Source of the DNA: Microcella daejeonensis
GTDB taxonomy: Bacteria; Actinomycetota; Actinomycetes; Actinomycetales; Microbacteriaceae
Assembly (NCBI RefSeq): GCF_026625045.1
Contig: NZ_CP113089.1
Coordinates: forward strand, 1,798,001 to 1,862,000
DNA length: 64,000 bases
Direction of reading: 5' to 3'
Shown: positions 58,136 to 64,000 of the stretch, one piece after another
Layout of the letters: every line of letters begins with the position of its first letter
Numbering within the stretch: the stretch's first letter is position 1
The notes under the pieces: model-generated
Seen by the model: only the letters and a program-made list of their open reading frames with translations
Told to the model about the DNA's origin: nothing
Database searches by the model: none
Program-made: the position numbers and the translations under genes

Positions 58136-58963
58136 ATGGCCACCATCAGCCTGGCTGACGTCAAGACCCTGCGCGAGCGCCTCGGCACCGGCATGGTCGA
58201 CACCAAGAACGCTCTCGTCGAGGCGGACGGCGACCTCGAGAAGGCCGTCGAGATCCTGCGCCTCAAGGGTGCGAAGGGCAACGCGAAGCGTGCCGACCGC
58301 TCCACGAGCGAGGGCCTCATCGCCGCGCACGAGTCCGCGGGCGCCACGGTGCTCATCGAGCTCGCCTGCGAGACCGACTTCGTCGCCAAGGGCGAGAAGT
58401 TCGTCGCGCTCGGTGAGCGCGTCCTCGCCGCCGTCTCGGCTGCGGGCGCCTCGACCGTCGAGGAGGCCCTCGCGGCCCCCGTCGACGGCTCGACCGTCGG
58501 CGCCGTGATCGACGACGAGGCCGCCATCATCGGCGAGAAGATGGAGCTTCGCCGGGTCGCCCGCGTCGAGGGCTCGAACTTCGCCGTCTACCTGCACCGC
58601 ACCAACAAGGACCTGCCCCCGCAGGTCGGCGTGGTCGTGGCGTACGAGGGCGACGACGCCGAGACGGCGCGCAGCATCGCGCAGCACATCTCGTTCGCCG
58701 ACCCGCAGTACCTCACCCGTGAGGACGTCCCCTCGGAGACCGTCGACGCCGAGCGTCGCATCGTCGAGGAGATCAGCCGCAACGAGGGCAAGCCCGAGGC
58801 CGCCCTGCCGAAGATCGTCGAGGGCCGCGTCGGCGCCTTCTTCAAGCAGGTCGCCCTGCTCGAGCAGGACTACGCGCGCGACAACAAGCTCTCCGTCGCG
58901 CAGGTCCTCAAGGATGCCGGTCTCACCGTGACGGGCTTCGCCCGCTTCAAGGTCGGCGCCTAA
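58136..58963 (+). CDS. tsf: elongation factor Ts
   Basis: This 275-residue protein has the N-terminal UBA-like domain (ISLADVKTLRERLGTGMVDTKNAL), the TDFVAK motif and the core halves ending in VTGFARFKVGA. EF-Ts exchanges GDP for GTP on EF-Tu. AAAGGAG precedes the ATG 12 bases after rpsB. A strong terminator follows, so rpsB-tsf is a two-gene operon. Confidence 0.97.
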   Translation: MATISLADVKTLRERLGTGMVDTKNALVEADGDLEKAVEILRLKGAKGNAKRADRSTSEGLIAAHESAGATVLIELACETDFVAKGEKFVALGERVLAAVSAAGASTVEEALAAPVDGSTVGAVIDDEAAIIGEKMELRRVARVEGSNFAVYLHRTNKDLPPQVGVVVAYEGDDAETARSIAQHISFADPQYLTREDVPSETVDAERRIVEEISRNEGKPEAALPKIVEGRVGAFFKQVALLEQDYARDNKLSVAQVLKDAGLTVTGFARFKVGA

Positions 58964-58973
58964 CCGTCGTGCT

Positions 58974-59012
58974 GAACGGGGCCCGGTACGCGTGAGCGAC
59001 CGGGCCCCGTTC
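58974..59012 (+). terminator. tsf terminator
   Basis: A perfect 14-bp stem, GAACGGGGCCCGGT with ACCGGGCCCCGTTC, loop of 11 bases, 11 bases after the tsf stop. Confidence 0.85.
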
Positions 59013-59039
59013 TCATGCGCGCGCCCGCACGAGGCGCAC

Positions 59040-59045
59040 TACTCT
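59040..59045 (+). promoter_or_regulatory. possible -10 element TACTCT (pyrH)
   Basis: TACTCT lies 60 bases before the pyrH start. Confidence 0.4.
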
Positions 59046-59104
59046 GAACACCGCCCCGCCCCCGATCAGCAGGGACGGGCCACCGCCGAAGAACGAGGAT
59101 GCTC

Positions 59105-59815
59105 ATGACCGATCGTCGCCGCCGCGTAATGCTCAAGCTCTCGGGGGAGGCGTTCGGCGGGGGATCCCTCGGCGTGAACCCCGACGTCGTCGGAGCGATC
59201 GCCCGCGAGATCGCGGAGGCCGCGAAGGACGTCGAGGTGGCGATCGTCGTTGGCGGCGGCAACTTCTTCCGCGGCGCCGAGCTCAGCCAGCGCGGCATGG
59301 AGCGCGGGCGCGCCGACTACATGGGCATGCTCGGCACCGTCATGAACGCGCTCGCCTTGCAGGACTTCCTCGAGCAGGCCGGCGCGCCCGTGCGGGTGCA
59401 GTCGGCCATCCAGATGACCCAGGTCGCCGAGCCGTACATCCCGCTGCGGGCCGAGCGCCACCTCGAGAAGGGTCGCGTCGTGATCTTCGGCGCCGGCGCC
59501 GGTCTGCCGTACTTCTCCACCGACACCGTCGCGGCGCAGCGCGCGCTCGAGATCAGCGCCGATGAGGTGCTGGTCGCCAAGAATGGCGTCGACGGCGTCT
59601 ACAGCGACGACCCGCGTCGCAACCCCGATGCCGAGAAGCTCGAGCACGTCACCTACCAGGACGCCCTCGTGCGCGGCCTCAAGGTGGTCGACTCGACCGC
59701 GTTCTCGCTCTGCATGGACAACGGCATGCCCATGGTGGTCTTCGGCATGGAGCCCCAGGGCAACATCGCCCGCGCCATCCGCGGCGACGCGATCGGCACC
59801 CGCGTCTCGACGTAG
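59105..59815 (+). CDS. pyrH: UMP kinase
   Basis: This 236-residue amino acid kinase family enzyme has [14 protein letters not shown] (P-loop-like lysine), [28 protein letters not shown] and [16 protein letters not shown]. It makes UDP from UMP. The second ATG at 59105 is preferred because GAGG lies six bases before it; the ATG at 59099 would touch that site. Confidence 0.96.
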   Translation: MTDRRRRVMLKLSGEAFGGGSLGVNPDVVGAIAREIAEAAKDVEVAIVVGGGNFFRGAELSQRGMERGRADYMGMLGTVMNALALQDFLEQAGAPVRVQSAIQMTQVAEPYIPLRAERHLEKGRVVIFGAGAGLPYFSTDTVAAQRALEISADEVLVAKNGVDGVYSDDPRRNPDAEKLEHVTYQDALVRGLKVVDSTAFSLCMDNGMPMVVFGMEPQGNIARAIRGDAIGTRVST

Positions 59816-59833
59816 CCGCCCGAGGCGCCCCGC

Positions 59834-59839
59834 TAGACT
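59834..59839 (+). promoter_or_regulatory. -10 element TAGACT (frr)
   Basis: TAGACT lies 28 bases before the frr GTG; GAAGGAGT lies between as ribosome-binding site. Confidence 0.5.
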
Positions 59840-59867
59840 CGACCCGACCTGCGAAGGAGTGTTGCCC

Positions 59868-60422
59868 GTGATTGCCGATGTGCTCGCTGAAGCCACCGAG
59901 AAGATGACCAAGGCCGTCGACGTCGCGAAGGAGGACTTCGCCACGGTGCGCACCGGCCGTGCGAACCCGCAGCTCTTCCAGAAGATCCTCGTCGACTACT
60001 ACGGCACCCCGACGCCGCTCGCCCAGCTCGCGAGCCTGCAGAACCAGGATGCCCGAACCCTCGTCATCACGCCCTACGACAAGAGCGCACTGAAGGAGAT
60101 CGAGAAGGCGATCGTCAACTTCCCGAACCTCGGCGCGAACCCCAACAACGACGGCACGATCATCCGGGTCTCGATGCCCGAGCTGACCGCCGATCGTCGC
60201 AAGGAGTACGTGAAGATCGTCAAGGGCAAGGCCGAGGACTGCAAGGTTGCCATCCGCAACATCCGCCGCAAGGCGAAGGAGGACCTCGACAAGCTCAAGA
60301 CCGAGGTCGGCGACGACGAGGTGGCCCGGGCCGAGAAGGAGCTCGAGGCGCTGACGAAGAAGCACACCGATGCGGCCGACGAGGCGCTCAAGAAGAAGGA
60401 AGCCGAGCTCCTCGAGGTCTAG
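59868..60422 (+). CDS. frr: ribosome recycling factor
   Basis: This 184-residue protein has the RRF pattern [29 protein letters not shown], then [16 protein letters not shown] and [25 protein letters not shown]. The GTG start is fixed by GAAGGAGT eight bases upstream; the open frame extends further but lacks homology there. It is followed directly by cdsA. Confidence 0.96.
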   Translation: MIADVLAEATEKMTKAVDVAKEDFATVRTGRANPQLFQKILVDYYGTPTPLAQLASLQNQDARTLVITPYDKSALKEIEKAIVNFPNLGANPNNDGTIIRVSMPELTADRRKEYVKIVKGKAEDCKVAIRNIRRKAKEDLDKLKTEVGDDEVARAEKELEALTKKHTDAADEALKKKEAELLEV

Positions 60423-61478
60423 ATGACCGACCCCGCCACCGGCCGCGATGAGGCGGCCGCCACCCCGAAACCCTCCGACGAGTCCCTCGCGGCGGCCGCC
60501 CTGGCGTCCCCCGAGGCCCCTCGCCTCGGTCGGCGCCTCGGCCGCCGGTCGGGATCGACCGCGCGCGCCGACGTCGAGAACGTCATCAGCGACGTCGAGA
60601 ACGCCATGAAGGATCTCGAGGCGCGCGCCCGCGAGATGGATGCCCGCCTCGAGGCCCGCGCCGGCCGCAACCTGCCCAAGGCCATCTTCTTCGGCCTCAT
60701 CCTGGGGCTGCTGCTGCTGTTCAGCCTCATCGTGGTCAAAGAGCTGTTCATGCTGTTCGGAGCGGCTCTGGTCGCCTTCACCTCCTACGAGCTCGCCAGC
60801 GCGCTGCGGTTCGCGGGCCGCGATGTGCCGCGCATCCCGATCGTCATCGCCTCGGTGGGCGTCATCGCCCCCGCGTTCTACTTCGGGGCCGAGGGCCTGT
60901 GGTGGGCGATCCTGGCTGGGGCCGCCTTCGTGAGCCTGTGGCGCATCGTGGAGACCGCCCGCCCCAGCATGCGCGAGCCGGGCGTCTCGCTGCACACCGA
61001 TCTCGCCGCCGGGCTGTTCGTGCTCGCCTACGTGCCGCTGCTCGGCGGCTTCGGCGTCGTCATGGCGGCGGAGGACGGCGGCGAGTGGTGGACCCTCGCC
61101 TACCTCATCATCGTCATCTCGATCGACACGGGCGCCTACGCCTCGGGCATGGCGTTCGGCAAGCACCCGATGGCCCCGCGCATCAGTCCGAAGAAGACGT
61201 GGGAGGGCTTCGCGGGCTCGGTCGTGGTGGCGCTCATCGCCGGCGTGCTGCTGGCGCTGTTCATGATCCAGGAGGACTGGTGGGTCGGCGTGCTGCTCGC
61301 GGTGCTGCTCGTCGGCACCGCGACGCTGGGCGATCTGACCGAGTCGCTCATCAAGCGCGATCTCGGCATCAAGGACATCTCGACCTGGCTGCCCGGTCAC
61401 GGCGGGTTCCTCGACCGGCTCGACTCCATCCTGCCGTCGACGGTCGTCGCCTACGTCGTCTTCGTGCTGCTGGGCTGA
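60423..61478 (+). CDS. cdsA: phosphatidate cytidylyltransferase
   Basis: This 351-residue membrane enzyme has eight or so hydrophobic segments and the C-terminal CdsA signature: SPKKTWEGFAGS, LGDLTESLIKRDLGIKDISTWLPGHGGFLDRLDS. It makes CDP-diacylglycerol for all phospholipids. The first 80 residues are an extra hydrophilic part, partly a heptad-like helix (VENVISDVENAMKDLEARAREM). The ATG follows the frr stop with no gap. Confidence 0.95.
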   Translation: MTDPATGRDEAAATPKPSDESLAAAALASPEAPRLGRRLGRRSGSTARADVENVISDVENAMKDLEARAREMDARLEARAGRNLPKAIFFGLILGLLLLFSLIVVKELFMLFGAALVAFTSYELASALRFAGRDVPRIPIVIASVGVIAPAFYFGAEGLWWAILAGAAFVSLWRIVETARPSMREPGVSLHTDLAAGLFVLAYVPLLGGFGVVMAAEDGGEWWTLAYLIIVISIDTGAYASGMAFGKHPMAPRISPKKTWEGFAGSVVVALIAGVLLALFMIQEDWWVGVLLAVLLVGTATLGDLTESLIKRDLGIKDISTWLPGHGGFLDRLDSILPSTVVAYVVFVLLG

Positions 61479-61512
61479 GCGGCGCGATGCCTGCTCCCCG
61501 CACCGCGTCAGG

Positions 61513-61518
61513 CATGAT
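61513..61518 (+). promoter_or_regulatory. -10-like element CATGAT, leaderless
   Basis: CATGAT, then GGACGC, then the GTG at 61525; similar to GATGAT-GGAGCC-GTG at 27741-27755. Confidence 0.4.
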
Positions 61519-61524
61519 GGACGC

Positions 61525-62079
61525 GTGACCACGACGTTCCCCGAGGCCCACAAGGGCAAGCCCGGTTACGACATCGCCGAGGTCGACGCCTTCCTCGTCG
61601 CCGCGCGCCTGGCCTACGGCGCCGCTCCCGGCAGCGAGACCGCGCTCACGAGCGACGAGATCCGGCGCACCGCCTTCCGCCTGCGCCGGTCGGGCGGCTA
61701 CTCCGTGCGTCACGTGGATGCCGCTCTCGAGCGCCTCGAGGAGGCCTTCGCCGCCCGTGAGCGCGAGCGCGAGATCGCGCTCCGCGGTGAGGCGCAGTAC
61801 TTCGCCGAGACGCGCGCCATCGCGCAGGAGCTCGTGGACAGGTTCGATCGCCCCGCCGGCCAGCGGTTCCGCCGCCGCGGGCCGCTCACCCGCGGCTACC
61901 ACCCCGCCGACGTCGACGCCCTCGCCGATCGACTCGCCGGCTACTTCCAGAACGGCGACCCGATCGCGGTCGAGAACGTGCGCACGGTCGCCTTCCGGGC
62001 GCGGCTCGGCGGCTACGACGAGGCCCAGGTCGACCACGTCCTCGACGCCGTCGTGAGGGTCATGCTGGCCGTCCGCTGA
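61525..62079 (+). CDS. DivIVA-domain-containing protein
   Basis: This 184-residue protein has two or three short repeats of the DivIVA N-terminal type, with a Phe, a GY pair and a VD: TFPEAHKGKPGYDIAEVDAF (3-22), FRLRRSGGYSVRHVDAAL (about 53-70), RRRGPLTRGYHPADVDALAD (about 113-132) and FRARLGGYDEAQVDHVLD. Such repeats mark membrane-curvature or pole proteins, but there is no long coiled coil as in DivIVA/Wag31. Conserved in Microbacteriaceae next to cdsA, as far as I recall; function unknown. Confidence 0.75.
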   Translation: MTTTFPEAHKGKPGYDIAEVDAFLVAARLAYGAAPGSETALTSDEIRRTAFRLRRSGGYSVRHVDAALERLEEAFAAREREREIALRGEAQYFAETRAIAQELVDRFDRPAGQRFRRRGPLTRGYHPADVDALADRLAGYFQNGDPIAVENVRTVAFRARLGGYDEAQVDHVLDAVVRVMLAVR

Positions 62080-62100
62080 GCGCGCGGCCCGGGCATCCGT

Positions 62101-62106
62101 TACGCT
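62101..62106 (+). promoter_or_regulatory. -10 element TACGCT
   Basis: TACGCT lies nine bases before the GTG at 62116 (three before an alternative GTG at 62110). Confidence 0.45.
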
Positions 62107-62115
62107 GTTGTGATC

Positions 62116-62805
62116 GTGGGTAGGCATCAGGTGAATCAGACAGCCCCCGCTGCGCGGAATCCGCGTGGTCAGGGGAGCAGCTCCCGACCCGTCCCCCGGC
62201 ACGGCCGGGCGGTCGAGCGCCACGTCCGCAACCGCTGGTCGCTGCCGGCGTTCTCGTTCGTCGCGACGATGTCGATCGTGCTGGTGAGCATCGCCGACAC
62301 CTCGGCGCCGGCCGTCGCCGTCGAGCTCGCGGCCCCGGGCGCGACGACCGTCGACAGCCAGGAGTTCACCGCGAGCGGGGCGCACTCCGTGACCGCGCAA
62401 CTGGCCGCGTACGACATCACCGAGCCCGCACCGCCCCCGCCTCCGCCACCTGCAGCCGCCCCGGCGGCGCGCGCGGGCGCTCCCGCCGCCGGCACGCCCG
62501 ACCCCGGCTCGGCCAAGGCGATCGCCGCCGAGATGGTCGCCGCCCGCGGCTGGGGCACCGAGCAGTACGACTGCCTGGTCGCCCTGTGGCAGAAGGAGTC
62601 GAGCTGGAACGTGTACGCGTACAACGCCAGCTCGGGCGCGTACGGCATTCCGCAGTCCCTGCCCGGCAGCAAGATGGCCTCCGTCGGCGCCGACTGGCAG
62701 ACCAACCCGGCCACGCAGATCACCTGGGGCCTCAACTACATCCAGGGCCGCTACGGCGACCCCTGCGGCGCCTACGCCTCCAGCCAGAGCCGCGGCTGGT
62801 ACTAG
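62116..62805 (+). CDS. transglycosylase-like (SLT/aggregation-promoting-factor-like) secreted protein
   Basis: This 229-residue protein has a basic N-terminus, one hydrophobic export or anchor helix (about 42-62), a proline run (PPPPPPP) and a C-terminal lysozyme-like domain (about 130-229). The catalytic Glu is expected in WQKESSWN; SSGAYGIPQSLPG and WGLNYIQGRYGDPCGAY follow, ending in RGWY. The family cleaves or binds peptidoglycan. Two Cys (in DCLVAL and DPCGAY) may form a disulfide. The GTG at 62116 is preferred, with 62131 another option. Confidence 0.82.
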   Translation: MGRHQVNQTAPAARNPRGQGSSSRPVPRHGRAVERHVRNRWSLPAFSFVATMSIVLVSIADTSAPAVAVELAAPGATTVDSQEFTASGAHSVTAQLAAYDITEPAPPPPPPPAAAPAARAGAPAAGTPDPGSAKAIAAEMVAARGWGTEQYDCLVALWQKESSWNVYAYNASSGAYGIPQSLPGSKMASVGADWQTNPATQITWGLNYIQGRYGDPCGAYASSQSRGWY

Positions 62806-62819
62806 GCGCTTCCCGCACG

Positions 62820-63122
62820 ATGCCCCGCAGCAACCGCCCGCGCGGTCGACGCTCGACGCCCGCCGAGGAGGAGGCGCTCGATGTCGCGCGCATCCGGCTC
62901 GGCATGAAGTCGACCGCCGTCAAGCGATCCGGCACCTGGAACGTGCAGCCGGTGAGCGCGGCCTCCGCGCAGAAGGCGTACGTCTGCCCCGGGTGCGGGG
63001 GAGAGGTGCCGCCGGGCACGGCGCACGTCGTCGCCTGGCGCGCCGACGGGTTGATGGGCGAGGCGGCTGATCTCGCCGACCGTCGTCACTGGCATCAACG
63101 GTGCTGGAGCATCCAGCCATGA
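62820..63122 (+). CDS. small zinc-ribbon-like conserved protein
   Basis: This 100-residue protein has a basic N-terminus (PRSNRPRGRRS), a helix, and a metal-binding end: CPGCGGEVPPGTAHVV ... RRHWHQRCW, with three Cys and two or three His. Automated annotation often calls it an ATP/GTP-binding protein, but no P-loop is seen. Its stop overlaps the hydrolase start by four bases (ATGA). Function unknown. Confidence 0.75.
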   Translation: MPRSNRPRGRRSTPAEEEALDVARIRLGMKSTAVKRSGTWNVQPVSAASAQKAYVCPGCGGEVPPGTAHVVAWRADGLMGEAADLADRRHWHQRCWSIQP

Positions 63123-63865
63123 CCATCGAGTCGGAACGGGGCGCCATGAGCGAGGAGATCCGGGGCAGCACGGTGCTGCCGGCCCGCCGCGAGGCGATCG
63201 AGCTGCAGACGGATGACGGGCTCACGCTCGTCGGCGAGCTGAGCCTGCCCGAGCACGGGGAGCCCCTCGCGACCCTCATCTGCCTGCACCCCCTGCCGAC
63301 CGCGGGCGGGTTCATGGATTCGCACGTGATCCGCAAGGCCGCGGCCCGGCTGCCGGCCCTGGCGCAGATCGCCGTGCTGCGTTTCAACTTCCGCGGCGTC
63401 TCGAGCCCGCGGGGCACCTCGCAGGGGGAGTTCGGCCACGGCGACCTGGAGCGCTTCGACCTCGCGGCCGCCGTGCGGTTCGCCGCCGACCGCGGGCTTC
63501 CGCAGCGCTGGCTGCTCGGCTGGTCGTTCGGCACGGAGGTCGCTCTGAAGCACGGACTGCCGCACGACGTCGTCGGCGCCATCCTGCTCTCGCCGCCGCT
63601 GCACCGGACGAGCGAGGACGAGGTCGCGGCGTGGGCGCACAGCGGCAAGCGCCTCGTGGTCGTCGTGCCCGAGCTCGACGACTACCTGCGGCCGGAGGAG
63701 GCCGCGGTGCGCTTCTCCGCGGTTCCGACGAAGGAGTTCGTCGCCGTCGAGGGAGGCAAGCACCTCTGGGTCGGCGAGAGCCAGACCTACCGGGTGCTGT
63801 CGGAGATCGTGGCGCGGCTCAACCCGGCCGCGCTGCCGCTGCCGACGCAGTGGCCGCCCGCCTGA
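63119..63865 (+). CDS. alpha/beta hydrolase
   Basis: This 248-residue protein has the nucleophile elbow GWSFGTE (Ser), the oxyanion stretch CLHPLPTAGGFMDS and a C-terminal His in GGKHLWVGE; the acid is probably Asp in PELDDYLRP. The layout matches the small dienelactone-hydrolase-like or YtaP/COG2945 group. Substrate unknown. Coupled to the zinc-ribbon gene. Confidence 0.8.
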   Translation: MTIESERGAMSEEIRGSTVLPARREAIELQTDDGLTLVGELSLPEHGEPLATLICLHPLPTAGGFMDSHVIRKAAARLPALAQIAVLRFNFRGVSSPRGTSQGEFGHGDLERFDLAAAVRFAADRGLPQRWLLGWSFGTEVALKHGLPHDVVGAILLSPPLHRTSEDEVAAWAHSGKRLVVVVPELDDYLRPEEAAVRFSAVPTKEFVAVEGGKHLWVGESQTYRVLSEIVARLNPAALPLPTQWPPA

Positions 63866-63905
63866 TCGGGCGCATCCCGCCGAGAGCGCTCGCGCGCGGC
63901 CCGCG

Positions 63906-64000
63906 CTACAGCTTCTGCTGCCGCGGGACGAAGACCTGGTCGATGATGATCAGGACGGATGCTGCCACGGGGATGGCGATGAGCGCGCCGAGCACCCCGA
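63906..64000 (-). CDS. AI-2E family transporter (3' part only)
   Basis: On the minus strand an open frame runs in from the right edge and stops at TAG (63906-63908). The last 30 residues, GVLGALIAIPVAA followed by SVLIIIDQVFVPRQQKL, match the C-terminal end of AI-2E/PerM-family membrane proteins, which have a GxxGALxAxPxAA helix. The rest of the gene lies outside the window. Confidence 0.75.
   Translation of the reverse strand, partial: GVLGALIAIPVAASVLIIIDQVFVPRQQKL

Overview
The window is one continuous chromosomal segment of a high-GC (roughly 70% by eye) Gram-positive actinobacterium, most likely of the family Microbacteriaceae. The evidence is the strong G/C third-position bias, many GTG starts, actinobacterial marker proteins (DUF3039, DUF2469, UPF0182, a Lon-like PDZ protease, UvrD2, an F420-type LLM oxidoreductase), and the actinobacterial order rpsP-khpA-rimM-trmD ... 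rplS-lepB-rnhB ... rpsB-tsf-pyrH-frr-cdsA. No transposase, prophage, CRISPR array, rRNA or replication origin was found. One tRNA gene, initiator tRNA-Met, is present. Coding density is very high; no stretch above 300 bases lacks a gene.

Layout. (1) 1-4846: a polyamine-type catabolic locus with a glutamine-synthetase-like gamma-glutamyl ligase (cut by the left edge), an acetoacetate-decarboxylase-like protein, an APC permease, a small sigma-region-4-like protein and a gamma-glutamyl-GABA hydrolase family enzyme. (2) 4886-15377: the conserved but poorly understood actinobacterial block phosphotransferase / NudC / UvrD2 / ThiF-like / DUF2342 / PDZ-Lon / UPF0182. (3) 15392-23690: mixed metabolic genes (methyltransferase, tRNA-fMet with a tandem terminator array, ribokinase, DoxX-like protein, copper-storage-like Cys/Met protein, nitrilase-family amidohydrolase, DapC-like aminotransferase, TetR regulator, HtrA-like protease). 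(4) 23709-32338: a cell-surface glycopolymer (teichoic-acid-like) cluster with a GT2 enzyme, a two-module and a one-module CDP-glycerol-transferase-family protein, an ABC-2 exporter and a LicC-like nucleotidyltransferase. (5) 32638-35402: an ABC transporter whose ATPase carries a long histone-H1-like tail. (6) 35487-63865: the core block (ftsY, ffh, rpsP-trmD, map, rplS, lepB, rnhB, yraN, comM, dprA, xerC, rpsB, tsf, pyrH, frr, cdsA), interrupted between dprA and xerC by a phosphoesterase and a MarR/MMPL efflux pair, and followed by a DivIVA-like protein, a transglycosylase-like protein, a small zinc-ribbon protein and a hydrolase. The right edge cuts an AI-2E-family transporter.

How it works together. 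Most of the core block serves translation, protein targeting and export (SRP pair, signal peptidase, S16/L19/S2, EF-Ts, RRF, Map), DNA uptake and recombination (ComM, DprA, XerC, RNase HII) and phospholipid synthesis (CdsA). The most striking feature outside the proteins is a recurrent promoter design: a TANNNT hexamer lies 6-9 bases before the start codon of at least eighteen genes on both strands, which predicts leaderless mRNAs. In three places the hexamer's TAG is also the stop codon of the upstream gene. Several proteins have lost expected metal-binding residues (NudC zinc ribbon, M23 HxH, DUF2342 HExxH), and two regulator/target promoter regions carry well-formed inverted repeats.
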